Program-made: the position numbers and the translations under genes
Assembly (NCBI RefSeq): GCF_001261915.1
Contig: NZ_CVRT01000157.1
Span: 1 to 64,000, forward strand
Length of the DNA: 64,000 nt
Direction: 5' to 3'
Source of the DNA: Halorubrum sp. SD626R
Lineage (GTDB): Archaea > Halobacteriota > Halobacteria > Halobacteriales > Haloferacaceae
Notes under the pieces: generated by a model
What the model was told of the DNA's origin: nothing
Seen by the model: only the letters and a program-made list of their open reading frames with translations
Databases searched by the model: none
Shown: positions 54,797-64,000 of the stretch, in pieces
How positions within the stretch are numbered: the first letter of the stretch is position 1
How the letters are laid out: every line of letters begins with the position of its first letter

Positions 54797-55771
54797 GTGA
54801 CTGACAGCACAGAGAGTCCCGACCTGACCCGGCGGGGCGGGCTCACACGACTGAAGGAGGGAACCTACGGGGGGCTGTTCGCGGCGTGCGCGGCGATCAC
54901 CCTGCTCACGACGGCCGCGATCTTCGTCACGCTCCTGTCGGACGCGGTGGTGTTCTTCCGGTCGATCTCGATCGTCGAGTTCCTCGCCGGCACCAACTGG
55001 AGCCCGAACCCGGCCGGCGGCGGGCAGGCGTTCGGCATCATTCCGCTGTTGATCGGGACGATCACCGTGACGATCACCGCGGCGTTCATCTCGATCCCGG
55101 TTGGGACGCTCACCGCGATCTACCTCAGCGAGTACGCGACCCCGAACGCCCGGTCGATCCTGAAACCCCTACTGGAGATCCTGGCCGGCATCCCGACCGT
55201 CGTCTACGGCTACTTCGCGCTGGTGTACGTCACCCCGGCGCTGAAGGCGACGCTGTTCCCCGAGATGAGCACGTTCAACGCGCTCGCCGCGTCGATCATG
55301 GTCGGGATCATGACGATCCCGATGGTGTCGTCGATCTCCGAGGACGCCATGAGCGCGGTGCCGGACCAGCTCCGACAGGCCGGCTACGGGCTCGGCGCGA
55401 CCAAGTTCGAGGTGTCGACGGGCATCGTCGTCCCGGCGTCGATCTCCGGGATCGCCTCCTCGTACATCCTCGCCGTCTCGCGCGCCATCGGCGAGACGAT
55501 GATCGTCGTCGTGGCGATGGGCGCGCAGGCCCGGATGCCCGAGGTCCGACAGGCCCTCTTCGGGATCCCGTTCGTCAACCCCGCCGACGTGCTCTTCGAG
55601 TCGGGGATGACCATCACCGTCGCGATGGTGCAGATCACCGGCGGCGACCTCACCGGCGGCACGCTCCCGTACAATTCCATGTTCGCGCTCGGCCTCGCGC
55701 TGTTCGCGGTAACGCTCGTCATGAACGTCATAAGCGACATCATCGCGCAACGCTACCGGGAGGAGTACTGA
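54797..55771 (+). CDS. pstC: Phosphate ABC transporter permease PstC
   Basis: 324 residues, GTG start. Six membrane helices; the coupling (EAA) loop is MSAVPDQLRQAGYGLGATKFEV...PASISG near residue 190. IPTVVYGYFALVY is the typical PstC/PstA helix. Its TGA overlaps the pstA ATG by one base (TGATG). Confidence 0.94.
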   Translation: MTDSTESPDLTRRGGLTRLKEGTYGGLFAACAAITLLTTAAIFVTLLSDAVVFFRSISIVEFLAGTNWSPNPAGGGQAFGIIPLLIGTITVTITAAFISIPVGTLTAIYLSEYATPNARSILKPLLEILAGIPTVVYGYFALVYVTPALKATLFPEMSTFNALAASIMVGIMTIPMVSSISEDAMSAVPDQLRQAGYGLGATKFEVSTGIVVPASISGIASSYILAVSRAIGETMIVVVAMGAQARMPEVRQALFGIPFVNPADVLFESGMTITVAMVQITGGDLTGGTLPYNSMFALGLALFAVTLVMNVISDIIAQRYREEY

Positions 55772-57537
55772 TGGCGACGGACAACGCGGCCGCGGACGGC
55801 TTCGGCGAAGTCAGCCGAGTCAGGGGGATCGTCTTCGAGTACCTCTCGTTCGGTGCGAGCGTCTTCGGCCTCGTCGCGCTCGGCGTCCTCCTAGTGTACG
55901 TCGCCGTCGACGCCTTCGACCTGGCGAACGCCAGCCCCGAGTGGCTGTTGACGTACTTCCTCACGCTCGTCGTCCCCTTCCTCGGCTTCTGTCTGTACAG
56001 CGCGGACGACCCCGACGTGACCCGACGCGCGGTCGTCGCGCTCGGCGGGGGCCTCGTCGCCGTCGCCGCGCTGTTCACCGCGGTCGAGGCGCTCGTCGCG
56101 CCGATCCCGCGGCTCAACTGGCAGCTCGCGTACCTCTTCGTCGTCGCCGCCCCCGTCACGGCGTACCTCGCCTACGTCGGGAGCCGCGGTCGCGTCGGCG
56201 GGGTCGGCTTCGGGCTCCTCGGACGGCTGATCGGGGGCGTCGCGATCGGGCTCGCGGTCGGCACGCTGTTCCTGGTGCTCGACCCGCTGGTGTGGTTCCT
56301 CGCGTACACGCTCGGGATCCTGCCGGCCGTCGGGCTGTACGCGCTCGGACGGGGTCGGTCGTCGTCGCGCGCGCAGACCGCCGCGGCGCCGATCGGCCTC
56401 CTCGGGCTGGTCGCCGCGGTGTTCCTCCGCGACGTGGTCCCGGTGTTCCCGTCGGACCTCATCATCTACCTCTGGACGATCGCGGTCCCGGTCGCGGCCG
56501 CCGGAGCCGTCCTCGTCGCCGGCCGGAGCGGGCGGACCGCCGCGGCGGTCGTCGGCGGCGTCCCGCTCGCCGTCGCGACCGCCGGGGGGTTCCTGGCCGC
56601 GGGCGCCGGGCTGCCGGCCCCCACCGTCCTCCTCGTGCTCGTCCTGACCGGGGTGCCGACCGGGGTCTACGTCTCCCGCGTGGTCGACGTCGGCGAGGGC
56701 CTCGTCGGGCTCGGGCTCCCGCTGCTCCTCGCCGCGGGCGTGGTCGCCGGAGCGCTGATCGTCGAGGCGTGGGGCGTCCCGGCGCCCGACCCGTGGCTCG
56801 ACCCGTCGTACCTCACGGAGGCGCCCTCTCGAACGCCGACGGAGGCGGGGCTCTACCCTGCCATCGTCGGCTCCGTCATCATCATCGCGATGGTCGCGGT
56901 GCTGTCGTTCGCGCTCGGCGTCGGCACCTCCGTCTTCTTGGAGGAGTACACGCCGGAGAGCGGGCCGCTCGGGACGCTGACGCGGATCCTCCAGGTCAAC
57001 GTCGCGAACCTCGCGGCGGTGCCGTCGGTCGTCTACGGCCTCCTCGGGCTGGGGCTGTTCGCGAACCTCCTCGGGCTCGGAATCGGGACGGCGGTGACCG
57101 CGGCGCTGACGCTGTCGCTGCTCATCCTGCCGATCACGATCATCTCGGCGCAGGAGGCGATCCGGTCGGTGCCGGACGACCTCCGGCGGGGCTCGGACGC
57201 CATGGGCGCGACGCGCTGGCAGACGACGAAGAACGTCGTCCTGCCCGAGGCGATGCCGGGGATCCTTACCGGGACGATCCTCGCGCTCGGTCGGGCCATC
57301 GGCGAGACCGCGCCGCTCATCATGATCGGCGCGGCGACGACGGTGTTCAGGGCGCCGGACAGCCTGTTCAGCCGGTTCAGCGCCATGCCGATGCAGATCT
57401 ACACGTGGGCCGGCTTCCCGCAGGCCGACTTCCGGTACGGCGTCGTCGCCGCGGGCGTTATCACGCTGCTGATCATCCTCGTCGGCATGAACGGGACGGC
57501 GATACTGCTGCGGAACCGCGCGGAACGGGGGAGCTAA
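55771..57537 (+). CDS. pstA: Phosphate ABC transporter permease PstA, long form
   Basis: 588 residues against about 300 in bacteria. The permease domain is only the last 230 or so (from [19 protein letters not shown]), with the coupling loop [22 protein letters not shown] and [13 protein letters not shown]. The first 350 residues carry about eight to ten further membrane segments in an Ala/Val/Gly-rich context, probably inserted after the first helix. Long PstA forms occur in other haloarchaea. The role of the extra segment is unknown. Confidence 0.92.
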   Translation: MATDNAAADGFGEVSRVRGIVFEYLSFGASVFGLVALGVLLVYVAVDAFDLANASPEWLLTYFLTLVVPFLGFCLYSADDPDVTRRAVVALGGGLVAVAALFTAVEALVAPIPRLNWQLAYLFVVAAPVTAYLAYVGSRGRVGGVGFGLLGRLIGGVAIGLAVGTLFLVLDPLVWFLAYTLGILPAVGLYALGRGRSSSRAQTAAAPIGLLGLVAAVFLRDVVPVFPSDLIIYLWTIAVPVAAAGAVLVAGRSGRTAAAVVGGVPLAVATAGGFLAAGAGLPAPTVLLVLVLTGVPTGVYVSRVVDVGEGLVGLGLPLLLAAGVVAGALIVEAWGVPAPDPWLDPSYLTEAPSRTPTEAGLYPAIVGSVIIIAMVAVLSFALGVGTSVFLEEYTPESGPLGTLTRILQVNVANLAAVPSVVYGLLGLGLFANLLGLGIGTAVTAALTLSLLILPITIISAQEAIRSVPDDLRRGSDAMGATRWQTTKNVVLPEAMPGILTGTILALGRAIGETAPLIMIGAATTVFRAPDSLFSRFSAMPMQIYTWAGFPQADFRYGVVAAGVITLLIILVGMNGTAILLRNRAERGS

Positions 57538-57538
57538 C

Positions 57539-58375
<837 letters not shown>

Positions 58376-58474
58376 CGCCCCGCGACCCCGGCCGGGAGCG
58401 GTTCGACGCGCGAGGGGCCGAACCGGAGCGCCCGCTTCCGGAACCACTAATCGGTTCCGCGCGCATCCTCCGAC

Positions 58475-59527
58475 GTGACGTTACTCGGGGAGCTCATCGG
58501 CGATCAGTCGCTGTTCGTCTGGATCCCGATCGGGATCGTCGGGTTCCTCCTGACTTGGAAGGGCGCGAACGTCGTCGAGTCGACGACCTCGAAGATCAGC
58601 GACCACTACGGCGTCTCGCAGGCGATCCAGGGCGGCCTCATCGTCGCGGCCGCGACGTCGTTCCCCGAGCTCGCGATCATCGTGATCTCCGTGCTGATCC
58701 TCGGCGAGTTCGGCGTCGGCGCCGGCGCGCTCATCGGGACGGCGGTGTTCAACATCTTAGTCATCCCGGCGGCCGTCGCGATCACGAGCGGCGACACGAC
58801 GACGACGCAGGGGATCGTCTACCGCGACGCCATCTTCTACATGGTCGCGGTGCTCGCGCTCTTCGGCGTGATCGCCTTGGGCGTCCTCGGTACCGACGGG
58901 CGGGAGCTCGCGCGGATCACCCCCCAGATGGGGGTCGGCCTGCTGGTGTTGTACGGCGTGTACGTCATCCTGCTCGTCGGCGGCAAGAGCGGCGCGATGG
59001 ACCGGAAGCGTGCGGAGTCGACGAACGTCCCGAAGCAGCTCGGGCTGTTCGCGGCCGGGCTGGCCGTCGTGCTCGTCGGCGTCGAGTCGATGATCGGCAT
59101 GACGCTCGAAGTCTCCGACGCGCTCGGCGCGCCCCCGTTCCTGATGTCCGTCACCGTGCTGTCGGTGATGAGTTCGTTCCCCGACCTCCTCGTCGGCGTG
59201 AAGATGGGGAAGGCCGGGGACAAGCGGGCCGCGGTCGCCAACGTCTTCGGGACGAACACGTTCAACCTCGTCGCGGCGCTGCCGATCGGCGTCATCCTCG
59301 CCGGCGGCGTCTCGATCGGCTTCCTCACCTCGGTCCCCCTCATGCTGTTCCTGTTTTACACCACCCTCGTCGTCGTGGTGATGGCCGCGACCGACTTCGA
59401 GATCACCACCGAGGAGGGGTACGTCTTCCTCGCGATGTACCTCGCCTTCCTCGGCTGGATGACGACCGAGGCGCTCGGGATCACCACCTTCCTGACCGAG
59501 TCGACGCTCCGGACGATCGTCGGGTGA
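58475..59527 (+). CDS. CaCA family sodium/calcium exchanger
   Basis: 350 residues, GTG start, ten or so membrane helices. The two inverted alpha repeats are clear: GGLIVAAATSFPELAIIVISV with GTAVFNILVIPA in the first half, and SVTVLSVMSSFPDLLVGVKMG with GTNTFNLVAALP in the second. The exchanger extrudes Ca2+ (or another cation) against Na+. It follows pstB by about 100 bp but has its own promoter space, so a shared operon is not assured. Confidence 0.9.
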   Translation: MTLLGELIGDQSLFVWIPIGIVGFLLTWKGANVVESTTSKISDHYGVSQAIQGGLIVAAATSFPELAIIVISVLILGEFGVGAGALIGTAVFNILVIPAAVAITSGDTTTTQGIVYRDAIFYMVAVLALFGVIALGVLGTDGRELARITPQMGVGLLVLYGVYVILLVGGKSGAMDRKRAESTNVPKQLGLFAAGLAVVLVGVESMIGMTLEVSDALGAPPFLMSVTVLSVMSSFPDLLVGVKMGKAGDKRAAVANVFGTNTFNLVAALPIGVILAGGVSIGFLTSVPLMLFLFYTTLVVVVMAATDFEITTEEGYVFLAMYLAFLGWMTTEALGITTFLTESTLRTIVG

Positions 59528-59575
59528 CCGGTCCCCGTCGGCGGGGCGATCCGCGACCGAACCGATCGGGGTCGG

Positions 59576-60502
59576 CTACTCCGCCCGGATCCGGACCTCG
59601 ATCCCGTCGGCGTCGGTGACGGCGAGCCCGTTCGCTCGCTCGGCGACCGCGACGTCGACATCGTCGTCGGCCGCGACCGCCTCCAGCCGAGTCCGGACCG
59701 CGTCGAGCGCGGCGGCGTCGGGAACGACGACCTCGAACCACGCGAGCCCGCGCCCCGTCGCGGGCGTCGTCCGCCCCCGCCACGTGTTCGCGGCGAGGTG
59801 GTGGTGGTAGCCGCCGGCCGCAACGAACCGGACGTCCGGGCCGGCTTCGCCGACCTCGAAGCCGATCCCGTCGACGTAGACGGCCTCGAACGCCGACAGC
59901 GACGCGGTTTCGAGGTGGACGTGGCCGACGTCGGTGACGAACGGGACGCGGTCGGCGGGCGAGGAGTCGGCGGGGGCGTCGCCCGCGTCGGCCGCCTCCG
60001 CGGCCGCCGCGACGCCCTCGATATCGAGCGGCTCGGTCGCCATCCGGGGCGTTCCGTCGTCGTCGGCCGGCCACTCCCCGCGGGGGCGGTCGCGGTATAT
60101 CTCCACCCCGTTCCCCTCGGGGTCGTCGAGGTACAGCGCCTCGCTGACGAGGTGGTCGGACGCGCCGTCGAGCCGCCAGCGCTCGCGCACCCGCCCCAGC
60201 GCCGCGCCGAGCGCGGCGCGGGATGGGACCCGGAACGCGGCGTGGAAGAGCCCGGCGTCGGTTGTGCCGCGCTCGGGGCGGTCCGGGTCGCGGCGCAGGA
60301 CGAGGAGGGGGACGGGATCGCGGTCTGCGGCCTCCGCACCGCCGACGCCGAGGACGGCCGCGTCGCCGTCGCGGTCGAGGACCGCGAGGCCGACGACGTC
60401 GCGGTAGAAGGCGGTCGTCTCGTCGAGGTCAGCGACGCGGAGCGCGACGCGGCCGATCCGCGCGTCGGGGGAGAGGCGGTCGGCGCGAGAGTCGTCGGGC
60501 AT
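59576..60502 (-). CDS. VOC-family dioxygenase (CatE/YfiE-like)
   Basis: 308 residues, two glyoxalase/VOC halves. First half: IGRVALRVADLDETTAFYRDVVGL, LFHAAFRVPSR, LYLDDPEGNGVEIYRDRP. Second half: VGHVHLETASLSAFEAVYVDGIGF, GGYHHHLAANTW, NGLAVTDADGIEVRI. The metal ligands (His, His, Glu) are all visible in the second half. Related enzymes open catechols or act as glyoxalases; the true substrate is unknown. Divergent from the mutase small-subunit gene. Confidence 0.85.
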   Translation of the reverse strand: MPDDSRADRLSPDARIGRVALRVADLDETTAFYRDVVGLAVLDRDGDAAVLGVGGAEAADRDPVPLLVLRRDPDRPERGTTDAGLFHAAFRVPSRAALGAALGRVRERWRLDGASDHLVSEALYLDDPEGNGVEIYRDRPRGEWPADDDGTPRMATEPLDIEGVAAAAEAADAGDAPADSSPADRVPFVTDVGHVHLETASLSAFEAVYVDGIGFEVGEAGPDVRFVAAGGYHHHLAANTWRGRTTPATGRGLAWFEVVVPDAAALDAVRTRLEAVAADDDVDVAVAERANGLAVTDADGIEVRIRAE

Positions 60503-60592
60503 ACCCTCGTCGAGGGACGCCCGCGCGTTCAACGCGTCGATCTCACCCGAATGTCCGTTAGAGTCAAACGGCGGGGCGACGCAGTACCCGGC

Positions 60593-61012
60593 ATGAGCGT
60601 CGAACAGGAGGAGCGGGCCATCCGGTGTCTGGTGGCGAAGGTCGGCCTCGACGGCCACGACCGGGGCGCACACGTGATCGCGCGGGCGTTCCGCGACGCC
60701 GGCTTCGAGGTCGTCTACTCCGGGCTCCACCGCGCGCCCGATGACATCGTGCAGGCGGCGGTCCAGGAGGACGTCGACGTGCTCGGCATCTCGATCCTCT
60801 CGGGCGCCCACAACACCCTCGTGCCGAAGGTGATCGAGGGGCTCAAGGAGTACGACGCGTTCGAGGACACCCTCATCCTGGTGGGCGGGATCATCCCCGA
60901 CGACGACGAGGACGAGCTCAAGAGGCTCGGCGTCGCCGAGGTGTTCGGCCCCGGCACGCCGATGGAGGAGACGATCGAGTTCATCCGGGACAACGTGCCG
61001 GAGCGGGCGTAG
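60593..61012 (+). CDS. Methylmalonyl-CoA mutase, B12-binding small subunit
   Basis: 139 residues from the ATG at 60593 (MSVEQEERAIRCLVAKVGLDG); an ATG 42 bp upstream is possible. The B12 motif DGHDRGAHVIARAF supplies the Co-coordinating His of D-x-H-x-x-G; then LGISILSGAHNTLVPKV and LVGGIIPDDDEDELK complete the Rossmann fold. The catalytic large subunit is not in the window. It abuts meaB. Confidence 0.95.
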   Translation: MSVEQEERAIRCLVAKVGLDGHDRGAHVIARAFRDAGFEVVYSGLHRAPDDIVQAAVQEDVDVLGISILSGAHNTLVPKVIEGLKEYDAFEDTLILVGGIIPDDDEDELKRLGVAEVFGPGTPMEETIEFIRDNVPERA

Positions 61013-62143
61013 ATGGGCGGGCCGAACCCCGACGAGGAGGCGACGCCGCGGGCCCCGGAACTGAGCGACCGCGACGCCGAGCTCGTCGAGGAGCTGCTCG
61101 CCGGGAGCCACCGGGCGCTCGCTCGCGTCATCACGCGGATCGAGGACCGCGCGGCGGGCCACCGGGCGATCGTCTCCGCGCTCCACGGGCACACCGGCGG
61201 CGCCGACGTGATCGGGATCACGGGCTCGCCCGGCGCCGGGAAGTCGACGCTCGTCGACAAGCTGGCGGCCGCCTACCGCGAGCGCGGGGACACGGTCGGC
61301 GTCGTCGCGGTCGACCCCTCCTCGCCGTACACCGGCGGCGCCGTGCTCGGCGACCGGATCCGGATGGGGTCGAACGTCGGCGACATGGACGTGTTCTTCC
61401 GGTCGATGAGCGCGCGCGGGCAGCTCGGCGGGCTCTCGATGGCGACCGCGGACGCCGTGAAGGCGCTCGACGCCTTCGGGAAGGACGCCGTGATCATCGA
61501 GACGGTCGGCGCGGGGCAGAACGAGGTCGACGTGGTGCGTACCGCCGACACCGTCGCGGTGCTCGTCCAGCCCGGCTCCGGCGACGACGTGCAGACCCTG
61601 AAGGCCGGCATCCTGGAGATCGGCGACGTGTTCGTCGTCAACAAGGCCGACATGGACGGCGCGGAGCGCACCCTCGCCGAGTTGGAGGAGATGGTCCACC
61701 GGCGCGAGGGACCGACGAAGGGGCTGGAGACGGGTCATCACGGGTTCGACGCGCCGGAGCACCCGGACGACCCCGAGCACTCGGACGCGAGCGACGCGGG
61801 GGACGAGAGCGCGTCGGACGACCCGGAGTGGACCCCCGAGGTGCTCCGGACCGTCGCGAACACGGGCGAGGGCGTCGACGAGCTGATCGCGGCGTTCGAC
61901 GCCCACGCGGCGCACCTCCGGGAGTCGGGCGAGATCGAGGCGACGAAGCGCCGGCGCTACGCCGAGGAGATCCGGACGCTCGTGCGCTCGGACGTGGGCG
62001 CGCTCGCGGCCGGCGAGATCGAGCGCCGCGGCGGGATCGACCGGCTCGCCGAGGCGGTCCGGCGGCGCGAGACCGACCCGTACAGCGTCGCCGCCGAGGT
62101 CGTCGCCCCCATCGTCGACTGCGTCGAGACGGACCGGGAGTGA
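61013..62143 (+). CDS. meaB: Methylmalonyl-CoA mutase-associated GTPase MeaB
   Basis: 376 residues, starting at the base after the mutase subunit stop. P-loop ITGSPGAGKSTLVDKL (about 66), DPSSPYTGGAVLGDRIRM, IIETVGAGQNEVDV, and VVNKADMDGAERTL as the GTPase NKxD. After it comes a roughly 40-residue acidic insert (GHHGFDAPEHPDDPEH and DASDAGDESASDDPE) absent from bacterial MeaB. MeaB loads cobalamin into and protects the mutase used for propionate and odd-chain metabolism. Confidence 0.95.
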   Translation: MGGPNPDEEATPRAPELSDRDAELVEELLAGSHRALARVITRIEDRAAGHRAIVSALHGHTGGADVIGITGSPGAGKSTLVDKLAAAYRERGDTVGVVAVDPSSPYTGGAVLGDRIRMGSNVGDMDVFFRSMSARGQLGGLSMATADAVKALDAFGKDAVIIETVGAGQNEVDVVRTADTVAVLVQPGSGDDVQTLKAGILEIGDVFVVNKADMDGAERTLAELEEMVHRREGPTKGLETGHHGFDAPEHPDDPEHSDASDAGDESASDDPEWTPEVLRTVANTGEGVDELIAAFDAHAAHLRESGEIEATKRRRYAEEIRTLVRSDVGALAAGEIERRGGIDRLAEAVRRRETDPYSVAAEVVAPIVDCVETDRE

Positions 62144-62211
62144 CCGCCTCGGGCGGGGTGAGCGCCCCGCCGGCCACGAGGTATAAGTCGCCAGCGGTCC
62201 AACAGGTTTCC

Positions 62212-63168
62212 ATGAAGCTCAGGAACCTCGCCGGGACCGCCCTCCTCGGCGTCGGTGCGCTCGCCGCGGTCAACACCGGACTCCGCTACGAGGGGGAACT
62301 GGAGGCCCCGCTCGACGGCGACGACGGCGTCTTCCGCTGGCGCGGGATGGACGTGGCGTTCACCGAGGCGGGCGACCCGGACGACCCGGACCTCGCGCTG
62401 CTTCACGGGATCAACGCCGCCGGCTCCTCGGGCGAGTGGCGCGCGGTGTTCGACGACCTGGCGGCCGACTACCACGTGATCGCGCCCGACTTCCCGGGGT
62501 ACGGCCGCTCCGACCGGCCCCCGCTCCGGTACTCCGCGGCGCTGTACGAGGACTTCGTCCGCGACTTCCTCGCGGACCTCCACGAGCCGGCCGTCGTCGC
62601 CTCGTCGCTGTCGGCCGCGTACGCCGCCGGCGCGGCGACCGGGGACGACTCGGGGAGCGACGCGGTCGACGTGCGCGGCTTCGTCGGCGTCTGTCCGACG
62701 AGCACCGCGGGACCGAGCCCGCCGAAGTCGTGGCTCCGCGAGCTGATCCGGTCGCCGCTGGTCGGCGACGCGCTGTTCAACGTCGTCGCGTCGAAGCCGT
62801 CGATCCGCTACTTCAACGCCGACCACGGCTACGACGACCCGACGAATCCGGGCGAGGAGTGGACCGACTACGAGTGGCGGACGACGCACGTCGAGAACGC
62901 CCGGTTCGCGCCGGCCTCCTTCGTCTCCGGCTACCTCAACAGCGACCTGGACCTCGCGGCGGCGCTCGCCGACCTCGACGTGCCGCCGACGGTCGTCTGG
63001 GGGCGCGAGGCCGAGGTGAGCCCCCTCTCCGAGGGCCGCGAGCTGGCCGACGAGTCCGACGCGCGCCTCGTCGTCTTCGACCGCGCGCGGCTCCTCCCGC
63101 ACGTCGAACACCCGGACCGGTTCGTCGAGACCGTCCGGGAGAGCCTCGTCGCGGGTGCGACCGCCTGA
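62212..63168 (+). CDS. Alpha/beta hydrolase
   Basis: 318 residues. N-terminal hydrophobic segment (LAGTALLGVGALAAVN) suggests membrane association. Oxyanion-side motif LLHGINAAGSSGEW, then PDFPGYGRSDRP; the nucleophile elbow is SSLSAAYAA, so the normal GxSxG reads SxSxA; a catalytic His is expected near LLPHVEHPDRF. GTATAAGTC (62181-62189) is a TATA box 31 nt before the ATG. Substrate unknown. Confidence 0.85.
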   Translation: MKLRNLAGTALLGVGALAAVNTGLRYEGELEAPLDGDDGVFRWRGMDVAFTEAGDPDDPDLALLHGINAAGSSGEWRAVFDDLAADYHVIAPDFPGYGRSDRPPLRYSAALYEDFVRDFLADLHEPAVVASSLSAAYAAGAATGDDSGSDAVDVRGFVGVCPTSTAGPSPPKSWLRELIRSPLVGDALFNVVASKPSIRYFNADHGYDDPTNPGEEWTDYEWRTTHVENARFAPASFVSGYLNSDLDLAAALADLDVPPTVVWGREAEVSPLSEGRELADESDARLVVFDRARLLPHVEHPDRFVETVRESLVAGATA

Positions 63169-63264
63169 GGCGGGTATTCCGTAGGGTCCGGCTTCCAGCG
63201 CGAGAGTATCAGCGCTGAACATCGGGGGGTAACCGGTTTATTCCGGAACCGGCGATGTCGGGAC

Positions 63265-64000
63265 ATGACCGACTCACCGCTCCGAGTGCTCTGCGTCGAC
63301 GACGAGCCGGGGCTGGCGGCCCTCGTCGCCGCGTACCTCGAACGCGACGACGGGATCGACTGCGAGGCCGTCGCCGAGACGGACCCGGAAGCGGCGCTGG
63401 ACCGCATCGAGCGCGAGGCGTTCGACTGCGTCGTGAGCGACTACGACATGCCCGGTCGCACCGGGGTCGAACTCCTCTCGGCGGCGAGAGAGACCGAGCC
63501 CGACCTCCCCTTCCTCCTCTTCTCCGCGACCGAACCGGACGCCATCGCGGCCGAGATGGTCCGCGCCGGCGTCAGCGACTACGTCGCCAAGCGCGGCGGC
63601 GTCGACGGGTACACCGCGCTCCTGCGCCGCGTCGGACACGCGATCGACGGCGACGGCGGGAGCTTCGGGGCGGGCGACGAGGGCGAGTCGGCCGCGGCCG
63701 TCGGCCCCGCCGCCGACGTCGCGCTCGACGGGGTCTGCACGGTCGCGCCCGACGGGACCTTCGAGTTCGTCGGCGAGGAGTACGGGCGGCTGTACGGCTA
63801 CGAGCCGGACGAGCTCGTCGGCGAGCGCTGGCAGCGCCTCCACCCGGACGAGGAGGTCGAGCACATCCGGACGCACGTCATCCCCGCGGTGATGGAGGGC
63901 GAGCGGTGGACCGGGACGAGCGAGGGGCTTCGCGCCGACGGGACGACGTTCACCGAGTCGAAGCTGGTGAGCGCGGCGGGCGACGGCCGGCTCGTCATCT
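63265..64000 (+). CDS. Response regulator with PAS domain (3' end beyond window)
   Basis: Partial; at least 245 residues. Receiver domain (about 1-120): LRVLCVDDEPGLAALVAAYL, phospho-Asp in CVVSDYDMPGRTG, LLFSAT and YVAKRGG with the conserved Lys. A PAS domain follows (about 150-245, VCTVAPDGTFEFVGEEYGRLYG, WTGTSEGLRADG). Probably continues into a HisKA/HATPase as in other haloarchaeal hybrid sensors. TATA box GTTTATTCC at 63236-63244. Confidence 0.9.
   Translation, partial: MTDSPLRVLCVDDEPGLAALVAAYLERDDGIDCEAVAETDPEAALDRIEREAFDCVVSDYDMPGRTGVELLSAARETEPDLPFLLFSATEPDAIAAEMVRAGVSDYVAKRGGVDGYTALLRRVGHAIDGDGGSFGAGDEGESAAAVGPAADVALDGVCTVAPDGTFEFVGEEYGRLYGYEPDELVGERWQRLHPDEEVEHIRTHVIPAVMEGERWTGTSEGLRADGTTFTESKLVSAAGDGRLVI

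Overview
The window is chromosomal DNA from a haloarchaeon, most likely Halorubrum or a close relative. The signs are very high GC, strongly acidic proteins, leaderless promoters with a TATA box about 25 nt before the start codon, an intron-containing tRNA-Gln, Tat-type twin-arginine signal peptides, HalX and HTH regulator families, and archaeal versions of PurL, CimA, BioY and the Pst system. Genus is inferred from protein style only; no 16S gene is present. Layout: 0-5.6 kb holds a truncated dispersed repeat, a small conserved protein, tRNA-Gln, a membrane protein, a coiled-coil zinc-ribbon protein, a DUF7504-like protein and a DUF5305-like membrane protein. 5.6-14 kb is a cell-surface locus: five small secreted proteins with a TasA/camelysin-like (SipW-type) N-terminal signature, a lipoprotein, an HTH membrane regulator, a HalX response regulator fused to a membrane domain, and an ER/SipW-type Ser-His signal peptidase. 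14-25.8 kb continues with a rhomboid protease and three surface proteins: a 513-aa and a 1920-aa membrane-anchored protein sharing N- and C-terminal modules, and a 1077-aa beta-helix protein whose coding DNA is visibly more AT-rich than its surroundings. The 5.6-25.8 kb stretch reads as a fibre/adhesin/biofilm-type surface island; this is inference. 26-44 kb is mixed core metabolism and signalling: a second DUF7504-like protein, an iron-type ABC ATPase behind a DtxR/Idr-type palindrome, PurL, a second copy of the dispersed repeat, a PAS histidine kinase, an MBL hydrolase, a DUF4129/DUF58 membrane operon, KdgK, a 1089-aa multisensor kinase, PyrE and the MoxR ATPase. 44-48.7 kb has tRNA-Ser, a truncated hemoglobin, citramalate synthase, a candidate 34-aa leaderless microprotein, a Cas4-like nuclease without CRISPR, the third repeat copy and a Cmi4-like protein. 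48.8-51.2 kb is a bioYMN biotin ECF transporter behind a BirA-type operator; its bioY-bioM spacer is a remarkable array of thirteen 23-bp units, each an 8-codon mini-ORF that overlaps the next by GTGA and ends exactly at the bioM start codon. 51.3-64 kb carries a membrane iron-sulfur oxidoreductase (EMO-like), pstSCAB without phoU, a CaCA exchanger, a VOC dioxygenase, the methylmalonyl-CoA mutase B12 subunit with MeaB, an alpha/beta hydrolase, and a response regulator cut by the window end. No rRNA, insertion sequence, integrase or CRISPR array was recognised.
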